The notes below the pieces were generated by a model. It saw nothing but the letters and a program-made list of their open reading frames with translations. It made no database searches and had not been told where the DNA came from. This document shows positions 57,487 to 64,000 of a DNA stretch of 64,000 nt, piece by piece. The first letter of the stretch is position 1. The number at the start of each line of letters is the position of its first letter. The position numbers were made by a program, and so were the translations under genes. The DNA is from Palsa-506 sp963786975 (GTDB lineage: Bacteria; Actinomycetota; Actinomycetes; Streptosporangiales; Streptosporangiaceae), in NCBI GenBank assembly GCA_963786975.1, contig CAWBBE010000003.1:62001-126000 (forward strand). Reading direction: 5' to 3'.

Positions 57487-58863
57487 TCAGCTCACCGGTA
57501 CCAGCATCGGCGGGCCGAGCAGGCCGGGCAGCTCGTCCGGGGGCGCCTCGAACGGGAACCTGGCGGCAAAGGCGGGCACCAGGTCGGACAGCCAGACCGC
57601 GTCCGGGTCGAACCGGGCGAAGAACGGCCTGCCGACCAGCTCCGGATCCCTTGCCTGGATCATGTGCAGGGCGAACACCTGCTGGCCGGCCACCTCCACG
57701 ACGCCGTCCACGCATACCTTGCCAGGCGTCGCCGACATGGACGGGCCGCGCACCGTCCGGCACAGGCCGGAGACGCTCCGGTAGGCTTCCCGGAACACCT
57801 CGCAGGCGCGGGCGAGCGGAACCGCGAAGTAATCCTGGGGCCCGGTGTCCCGCTCGACGAACATGTAGTACGGGATCATTCCCATCCGGGCCTGTGACCG
57901 CCACATGCCGGACCAGGCCGCCGGATCATCGTTGATGGACCTGATCAGCGGAGCCTGCGTCCGGATCACCGCGCCGGTCGACCGGATCCGGGCCACCGCG
58001 TCGCGCAGTACCTGCGGCTCGAGCTCGCGCGGGTGCGAGAAATGCGACATGAAGGCCAGCGCCCGGCCGCTTTCCGTCACCTGCTCGAAAAGCCGCAGCG
58101 TGTCGCCGGCGTCGGGGTCGCTGATGAACCGCTGCGGCCAGTAGGCCAGCGACTTGGTGCCGATCCGGATTGACTCGATGTGGCCGAGCCGCGGGTCGAG
58201 CAGCGGCTCGACGTAACGGCGCAGTACCGGCGCCCCCATGATCATCGGGTCACCGCCGGTGATCAGGACGCTGGTGACCTCCTGGTGCGCCCGCAGGTAA
58301 GCGATCACCCGGTCGACATCGGCGGTGGCCATCTTGAGGCCGGGCTCATCGACGAACTGCGCCCAGCGGAAGCAGTAGGTGCAGTACGCGTGGCAGGTCT
58401 GCCCCTGTTTGGGGAACACCAGCACGGTCTCCGGGTACTTGTGCTGGATTCCGGGCACCGGCCCGTCGGCGAGCTCGGGAATATTGAGTTCCAGCTGCCC
58501 GGCGGGGTGCGGGTTCAGCCGCATCCGCACCTGGTGCGCGGCGGCCCGGACCGCGTCGTCCGGCGCGCCCCCGGCGAGCAGGCTGGCGATCCTGCGGACG
58601 TCCGCTGCCGGGAGCATGTCCGCCTGCGGGAAGACCAGCCGGTAGATGGGGTCGTCCGGGGCCGCGGACCAGTCGATCAGCTCGTCGACCACGTACGCGT
58701 TCGTGCGGAACGGCAGGACGGTGGCGACGGCCTGGACCGCCAGCCGCTGGGCAGCGTCCAGCCCGGCCCGCGCGGTGAGCGCGTCCAGGTGCTTCGCCGT
58801 GTACGCGCGGAAACGGCGGCCCGCCAGCGGGCTGTCAGGCACGTTTTGCTGGATTCCGGTCAC
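57487..58863 (-). CDS. KamA family radical SAM lysine 2,3-aminomutase-like protein
   Basis: 458 aa from GTG 58863 (GGGAG upstream). Radical SAM cluster motif CHAYCTYCFRW near residue 160, preceded by the KamA KYPETVLVFPKQGQT. PLP and substrate regions follow: LITGGDPMIMGAPVL, RIGTKSLAYWPQRF, MSHFSHPREL, and MWRSQARMGMIPYYMFVERDTG. The usual PLP lysine of the family is expected in the C-terminal third (TPGKVCVDGVVEV). May make beta-lysine or an analogue; no partner gene is adjacent, so the substrate is open. Confidence 0.88.
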   Translation of the reverse strand: MTGIQQNVPDSPLAGRRFRAYTAKHLDALTARAGLDAAQRLAVQAVATVLPFRTNAYVVDELIDWSAAPDDPIYRLVFPQADMLPAADVRRIASLLAGGAPDDAVRAAAHQVRMRLNPHPAGQLELNIPELADGPVPGIQHKYPETVLVFPKQGQTCHAYCTYCFRWAQFVDEPGLKMATADVDRVIAYLRAHQEVTSVLITGGDPMIMGAPVLRRYVEPLLDPRLGHIESIRIGTKSLAYWPQRFISDPDAGDTLRLFEQVTESGRALAFMSHFSHPRELEPQVLRDAVARIRSTGAVIRTQAPLIRSINDDPAAWSGMWRSQARMGMIPYYMFVERDTGPQDYFAVPLARACEVFREAYRSVSGLCRTVRGPSMSATPGKVCVDGVVEVAGQQVFALHMIQARDPELVGRPFFARFDPDAVWLSDLVPAFAARFPFEAPPDELPGLLGPPMLVPVS

Positions 58864-59307
58864 GCATCTCCCTCCGGTCGCGGCGGCGGCCGGAAGCCGC
58901 GCCGCGCTGCTGCGGCCTGGCGGCGGCCACCCGCCGCCGGTGCCGGTATATCCCTGAGACGCAGCTGCCTGGCCGGCCGGCAGCGTGCAGCAACACAAAA
59001 AGATCACGATTCAAGAACGTCCAGGTAGAGCCCGGGGTTCTCTACGTGGCCGCTCCCGGCCGGGGGATTCCGCCGGTACCCGCCGCCAGGCAATCTCGGC
59101 ATACCCCGGGGGAGCGCGTTTTTCACATGTCCCAGGGCTCACTGCCGTGCCATGGATACCCGTGGCCGGCGGCCGCCCCGGCGGTGAGAGGCTTAGCGCA
59201 TGCGGACACTGTACGGGCCAACGGGCGCGCCGATGGTGGCATCCTGACTCGCCCGGCGGAACCACCTGCGCCGGGCAGCATGCAGGCCAGGCGGCCCGCC
59301 GCGCGCG
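58864..59307. other. 444-base gap upstream of plsX
   Basis: Between the divergent kamA and plsX genes. Several short frames exist but none has a plausible protein. A small hairpin (GTAGAG 59025-59030 with CTCTAC 59040-59045) sits in an AT-richer patch (58986-59050) that could contain promoters. The rpmF and DUF177 genes common before plsX are not here. Confidence 0.5.
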
Positions 59308-60333
59308 GTGATCGCGGTGGACGCGATGGGCGGTGATCACGGCCCGGCTGAGATCGTCGCCGGGGCCGTCCGCGCCCTCCGCGAGAACGGGATACCGGTG
59401 ATCCTCACCGGCCGGCCCGGCCTGCTGCGTCCGCTGCTCGCCCGGCACGGCGCGCTCGCGGATATCCCGATCGTCGCGGCCGATGACTCGCTTGCTATGG
59501 ATGAGGGGGCGCTGGCCAGCCGGCGACGGCCCCGGTCGAGCATCGCGGTGGCCTGCCAGCTGGTCCGCCGCGGCCAGGCCGCGGCGGTGGTCTCGGCCGG
59601 CCCGACCGGCGGGATCGTCGCCACCGCCCGGCTGCGTCTCCGGCCGGTGCCCGCCGTCCTGCGGCCTGCGCTGGCCGTGGTGCTGCCGACCGCGCCCGGG
59701 CCCACGCTGCTGCTGGACGCCGGCGCGATCGCCGACCCCAAGCCGGAGATGCTGGTCCAGTTCGCCCAGCTCGGCGTCGCCTACGCGCGGTCGGCCTACG
59801 GCATCGCCGAGCCCCGGGTGGGCTTGCTCACGATCGGCGCCGAGCCGGGCAAGGGCAACAAGCTGGCCCGGCGGGCGCATGAGCTGCTGGACGCGGATCC
59901 GCCGCACGGCGGGCTGCCTATCGGCTTCACCGGCAACGTCGAAGGCACCGACCTGCTGGCCGGGCGGGCGGACGTGATCGTGACCGACGGCTTCACCGGC
60001 AACGTCGCGCTGAAGACGCTGGAGGGCGCGGCGGCCTTCACCGCCGGTCAGCTGCGCGCCGCCCTGAATGGTTCCCGGGTGGCCCGGGCCGGCGCCCTGC
60101 TGCAACGCCGCGGCCTGCGTGAGCTGGCCGGGCGGCTGGATCCGGAGAGCTACGGCGGGGCCGCCCTGATCGGGCTGGAGGGTACCGTCGTGATCGCGCA
60201 CGGGGCGGCGAGGGCCCGCGCCATCGCCGCGGCATGCTCGCTCGCCGCGAGCCTGGCCGGCGGCGGGATCACCGAGCAGATCCGGGCCCGGATCGGTCCC
60301 GGACGTGGCGGCCACTTCCTGCGCCGGCCCTGA
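59308..60333 (+). CDS. plsX: Phosphate acyltransferase
   Basis: 341 aa from GTG 59308. Converts acyl-ACP to acyl phosphate for phosphatidic acid synthesis. Motifs: IAVDAMGGDHGP at residues 2-13, PEMLVQFAQLGVAYA, LLTIGAEPGKGNKLA, FTGNVEGTDLLAGRADVIVTDGFTGNVALK, ESYGGAALIGLEGTVVIAHG. Family length. The segment around residues 55-70 (EGALASRRRPRSSIAVA) differs a little from the usual RKKKDSS type. Lies 24 bases before argS on the same strand. Confidence 0.94.
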   Translation: MIAVDAMGGDHGPAEIVAGAVRALRENGIPVILTGRPGLLRPLLARHGALADIPIVAADDSLAMDEGALASRRRPRSSIAVACQLVRRGQAAAVVSAGPTGGIVATARLRLRPVPAVLRPALAVVLPTAPGPTLLLDAGAIADPKPEMLVQFAQLGVAYARSAYGIAEPRVGLLTIGAEPGKGNKLARRAHELLDADPPHGGLPIGFTGNVEGTDLLAGRADVIVTDGFTGNVALKTLEGAAAFTAGQLRAALNGSRVARAGALLQRRGLRELAGRLDPESYGGAALIGLEGTVVIAHGAARARAIAAACSLAASLAGGGITEQIRARIGPGRGGHFLRRP

Positions 60334-60357
60334 CCCGCGGGCCGATAGGCTGACAGC

Positions 60358-62089
60358 ATGGCCGATCCAGAGGAGGTACTCGCCCGGCTGGTCGGCGAGT
60401 CCATCGGCGCGGTGCTCGGCGCCGGATATGCCGGGAGTGACCCGCTGATCCGGCCATCCCAGTTCGCCGACTTCCAGGCCAACGTCGCGCTGTCGCTGGG
60501 CAAGCGGGCGGGCCAGGCCGCCCCGCGAGATCGCCGCCGAGCTGGCCGGGCAGCTGGCCGCAACTCCGGTGCTCGGGAACGCCGAGGTCAGCGGCCCGGG
60601 GTTCATCAACCTCACGCTGAGCGACGACTGGATCGCCGGGCAGGCGTCCAGCCTGCTCGATGACCCGCGGCTCGGCGTCGGCGGCGCGGACCAGGCGCAG
60701 CGGGTCGTCGTTGACTACTCCTCGCCGAATGTCGCCAAGGAAATGCACGTCGGGCACCTGCGCACCACCGTGGTCGGCGACGCGATCGTACGGGTGCTGG
60801 AGTATCTCGGCCACGAAGTGATCAGGGCGAATCACATCGGGGACTGGGGCACCCAGTTCGGCCTGCTGCTCGAGCACCTGCTTGATATCGGTGAGCCCGC
60901 CGCCCACGATCAGCTGGCGGCCGGCGAGATCAATGCCTTCTACCAGGCAGCCAAGGCAAAGTTCGACGCCGATCCCGCCTTCGCCGCGCGGTCCAGGCGC
61001 CGGGTCGTCGCCCTCCAGGGCGGCGACGCGGAGACGCTGCGCCTGTGGGACCTGCTGGTCAGCGACACGAAGCAGTACTACAACACGATTTACGCCCGGC
61101 TCGGCGTCACGCTCACCGATGCGGACCTGGCGCCCGAGAGCTTCTACAACCCGATGCTCGCCGACGTCTGCGACGAGCTGCAGGAATCCGGCGTGGCGGT
61201 GATCAGCGACGGCGCGCTCTGCGCGTTCCCGCCCGGCTTCACCGGCCGGGACGGCAAGCCGCTGCCGCTGATCCTGCGCAAGAGCGATGGTGGCTACGGC
61301 TACGGCACCACTGACATTGCCGCGATCCGGTACCGGATCCGGGACCTGAAGGCGAACCGCCTGCTCTACGTGGTGGGGTCAGAGCAGGCACTGCATCTGT
61401 CGATGGTGTTCGCCGTCGCCCGCCAGGCCGGCTTCCTGACCGGCGAGGTCAGCGCCGAACACGCGTCGATCGGCATGGTGACCGGGACTGACGGCAAGAG
61501 GTTCCGGAGCAGGTCGGGCAGCCAGGTCAAGCTCATCACGCTGATCGATGAAGCGGTCGAACGGGCCGGGGAGGTCATCAGGGACCGTTACGACGACCCT
61601 GGGCAGCGGGCCAGGATCGCGGAGGCAGTCGGCATCGGCGCGCTCAAGTACGGTGACCTGTCCGTCGCCCGGGACTCCAGCTACATGCTGGACTTCGACC
61701 GGATGCTCGGGCTGACCGGGAACACCGGGCCGTACCTGCAGTACGCCACCGCCCGGATCCGGTCGATCTTCCACCGGGCCGGCCAGCAGCCGGACCAGGC
61801 CGCCGGGCCGATCCTGGTCACCGGGGCCGCCGAGCGCGCGCTTGCGCTGCAGCTGCTCGGGTTCGGCGGGGCAGTGCGCGCGGTCGCGGCGGCGGCCGAG
61901 CCGCACAAGCTGGCCGGCTTCCTCTTCGACACCGCCAGCGCGTTCACCACGTTCTACGAGCAGTGCCCGGTGCTGCAGGCGCCCGAGCCGTCCATCCGGC
62001 AGAGCAGGCTCGCGCTGTCCGCGCTCACCCTGCGGGTGCTGGTGACCGGGCTGGGGCTGCTCGGCATCCCGGTGCCGGACCGGATGTAG
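60358..62089 (+). CDS. argS: Arginyl-tRNA synthetase, frame broken near 60,520
   Basis: About 577 codons from ATG 60358. First frame gives the N-terminal Add-1 domain (DPEEVLARLVGESIGAVL, FADFQANVALSLGKRAGQAAP); one base later the match continues as PREIAAELAGQLAATPVLGNAEVSGPGFINL. HIGH motif: PNVAKEMHVGHLRTTVVGDAI; AIGDWGTQFG-type HIGDWGTQFG; KMSKS counterpart GTDGKRFRSRSG; anticodon domain ends LGIPVPDRM. All catalytic parts are intact. The KMSKS loop is RFRSRS, consistent with the family where the second Lys is not conserved. Confidence 0.92.
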
Positions 62090-62146
62090 CCAGCAGGCCC
62101 GAGGCGGGATTCCCCGTGCGAGGCGTCTCCCGGCACTCCCGTCCAA

Positions 62147-62200
62147 CCCGTTGAACACGGCGTTCAACGGGTCCTATGCCGTTGAACACGGCGTTCAACG
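62147..62200. repeat. Two adjacent copies of an inverted repeat GTTGAAC-ACGGC-GTTCAAC
   Basis: Copy 1 (62147-62171): CCCGTTGAAC and GTTCAACGGG, a perfect 10-bp stem around ACGGC. Copy 2 (62180-62200): CGTTGAAC and GTTCAACG around the same ACGGC. The 33-base period and identical loop suggest duplication. They could serve as terminator of argS or as paired operator sites. Confidence 0.75.
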
Positions 62201-62235
62201 GGTTCTGACTCGCCCGGCGCCACATCCGTCACGTC

Positions 62236-62313
62236 GCCCGGCGTCCGGCGAGCGTGCGGTGAGTCCCGCCCGGCGCCCGGCGTCCGGCGAGCGTGCGGTG
62301 AGTCCCGCCCGGC
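62236..62313 (+). repeat. 39-bp tandem duplication
   Basis: A 39-base unit starting GCCCGGCGTCCGGCGAGCGT is repeated exactly once (62236-62274 and 62275-62313), with a partial third start. If translated it would give RRPASGERAVSPA repeats, but no good start precedes it. Confidence 0.8.
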
Positions 62314-62400
62314 GCCCGGCCGCGAGTTCGCTGGCTGTTCCCAGCCAGCTCCCAGGAATCGCGGGCCGATGTCCCAGGCCGCGGCGGCATCGTGGCCGTC

Positions 62401-62622
62401 ATGGACAGCTATCACCAGCTCCCCGGCAACGATCAGCATCCGGCCCGGCGCGGCCGCCGCGGTGCCCGCTGGTACGCCTCCGCCGGAGCCGCCCTGCCGG
62501 CCGGCGGCGAGCCGGTTCTCGTGGCCGGGCCCGTGGTCAGCGGCGCGCATCAGATCCGGCTGGCCGTGATCCGGCCGGTGGTCAGCAGCCCCGGGCGACC
62601 GCCCGCCCGCCACCGCGGGTAA
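62401..62622 (+). CDS. Small hypothetical protein
   Basis: 73 codons from ATG 62401 (MDSYHQLPGNDQHPARRG), ending TAA. The middle, AGAALPAGGEPVLVAGPVVSGAHQI, alternates hydrophobic residues like a small beta domain. No ribosome site and no known family, so coding status is uncertain. Confidence 0.3.
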   Translation: MDSYHQLPGNDQHPARRGRRGARWYASAGAALPAGGEPVLVAGPVVSGAHQIRLAVIRPVVSSPGRPPARHRG

Positions 62623-62700
62623 CCTCATCAGGCATTACGCCGTCGCAGCTGCTGACCGCTGCCGCGGCGATTCGCGAAGCGACAATGAGCCCGGTGCCTT

Positions 62701-63434
<734 letters not shown>

Positions 63435-63438
<4 letters not shown>

Positions 63439-64000
63439 AGCGCCAGAAAAGGCTGTCGCTGCGCACCCGCATGCTCGTCCTGCTGATCGGCGTGACCACC
63501 ATTTTCCTGCTGGTCATGGGCGTGGTCGGCACCATCGTCTTGAACAAGCGGCTGAGCGGCAACTTCAACGCGAGCCTGGCCGCCGCGGCCACCCGGCGGC
63601 CGGCCCAGCTCGCGATCAACACCGGCGGCTACGCGGCGGTGGAGGAAGCACCGCGGGCCGGCCCGGTCAGGCTGGTGACCAGCGCCACCACGGAGACCCG
63701 CGCGCTGGCCGCCGCGGTAGCGGGGATGAGCCGCCTTGAGCTCACCGCTCAGCTGGGCCGCGCGCTCTTCGAGATCGAGGGAAACGGCGTGCTGTTCCGC
63801 GCCGCGGCACGGCGGATCCTGATCTCCGGCGCCAGCGCCGGCCTTGGTGCCGGCCGCACGATCCTCGTGGTCGGCCGGCCGGTCAGCGAGGTGACCGGGC
63901 AGGTACGCGCGTTCGTCATCGCCGAGCTGATCACCGGGAGCGCGCTGATCGCGCTGCTCGCGATCGGCGGCGAGTGGCTGATCGGCCGGGGCCTTGAGCC
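63435..64000 (+). CDS. Sensor histidine kinase (partial, runs off the right edge)
   Basis: 188 codons visible from ATG 63435. N-terminal helix LSLRTRMLVLLIGVTTIFLLVMGVVGTIVL at residues 7-36, an extracytoplasmic region of about 125 residues, then a second helix AFVIAELITGSALIALLAIGGEWLI near 160-184, with GRGLEP the usual beginning of the cytoplasmic HAMP/kinase part. HAMP, DHp and ATPase domains lie beyond the window. The layout resembles actinobacterial kinases paired with OmpR regulators. Partner of the response regulator just upstream. Confidence 0.9.

Larger units (their letters stand above)
62090..62700. other. Repeat-rich 611-base gap after argS
   Basis: Holds two GTTGAAC hairpins (62147-62200), a 39-bp tandem duplication (62236-62313) and one short frame (62401-62622). 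No strong gene, and no clear promoter for the two-component pair downstream. Confidence 0.55.

Noticed and set aside
59011..60615. A 534-codon minus-strand frame over plsX
   Set aside because: plsX on the other strand has all family motifs; this frame is Gly/Arg/Gln-rich without similarity to anything I know.

Overview
The window is about 72% GC by eye, with dense genes, GTG starts, stop/start overlaps and Shine-Dalgarno-like sites. Its conserved blocks (nuo plus menG/menJ, pth-rplY-prs-glmU, pmt/rsmI/metG/tatD/rsmA/ispE, and a SigR-like ECF factor) point to the chromosome of a filamentous or otherwise typical high-GC actinomycete. The species cannot be named from the sequence. At least 18 probable single-base frameshifts, spread over about 14 genes that are otherwise well conserved, suggest a draft or metagenome assembly with indel errors rather than real gene decay. 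For those genes I give the full span and mark where the frame breaks.

Region by region. 1-5,084 (minus strand): menG, a geranylgeranyl-reductase-type menaquinone reductase (menJ-like) and nuoA-B-C-D (nuoD runs off the left edge), with a near-ideal Rex operator just ahead of menJ. 5,122-6,650: S9 prolyl-oligopeptidase-like peptidase. 6,722-29,463: a large surface-polysaccharide locus. It holds a TagA/WecG glycosyltransferase and sugar epimerase; then a rightward operon of a Wzz/BY-kinase-like protein with degenerate Walker A, a Wzy/ligase-like protein, a Wzx-like flippase, a PAP2 phosphatase, a GH26-like hydrolase, an APH/choline-kinase-like protein and two sulfotransferases. A leftward series follows: WbaP-like initiating phosphotransferase, cysQ, cysD, cysN, secreted beta-propeller-like protein, third sulfotransferase, GT2 and a second GH26-like lipoprotein. 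Together these look like a pathway for a sulfated exopolysaccharide with its own sulfate-activation and PAP-recycling genes. 29,666-33,156: pth, rplY, prs and a GlmU lacking most of its acetyltransferase domain. 33,332-34,427: HTH/LAGLIDADG-like protein and tRNA-Gln(TTG).

34,586-37,859: fatty-acid desaturase with TetR regulator, then a trans-aconitate-methyltransferase-like gene divergent from a MarR regulator with two palindromic sites between them. 37,844-46,170: SGNH hydrolase and the conserved Uup-like ABC-F/ispE/rsmA/tatD/metG/rsmI run (no rpf gene between tatD and rsmA). 46,227-53,924: protein O-mannosyltransferase, ECF sigma factor without an adjacent anti-sigma gene, a GT39-like membrane glycosyltransferase, and a GT2-TagF fusion containing an 18-bp minisatellite. 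54,071-57,461: enoyl-CoA hydratase, SDR, DHA2-type MFS exporter and a strong bidirectional hairpin terminator. 57,487-64,000: KamA-type radical SAM aminomutase, plsX, argS, a repeat-rich gap, and an OmpR-type response regulator coupled to a sensor kinase that runs off the right edge.

The most interesting parts are the sulfated-polysaccharide locus, the Rex site, the truncated GlmU and the degenerate BY-kinase.
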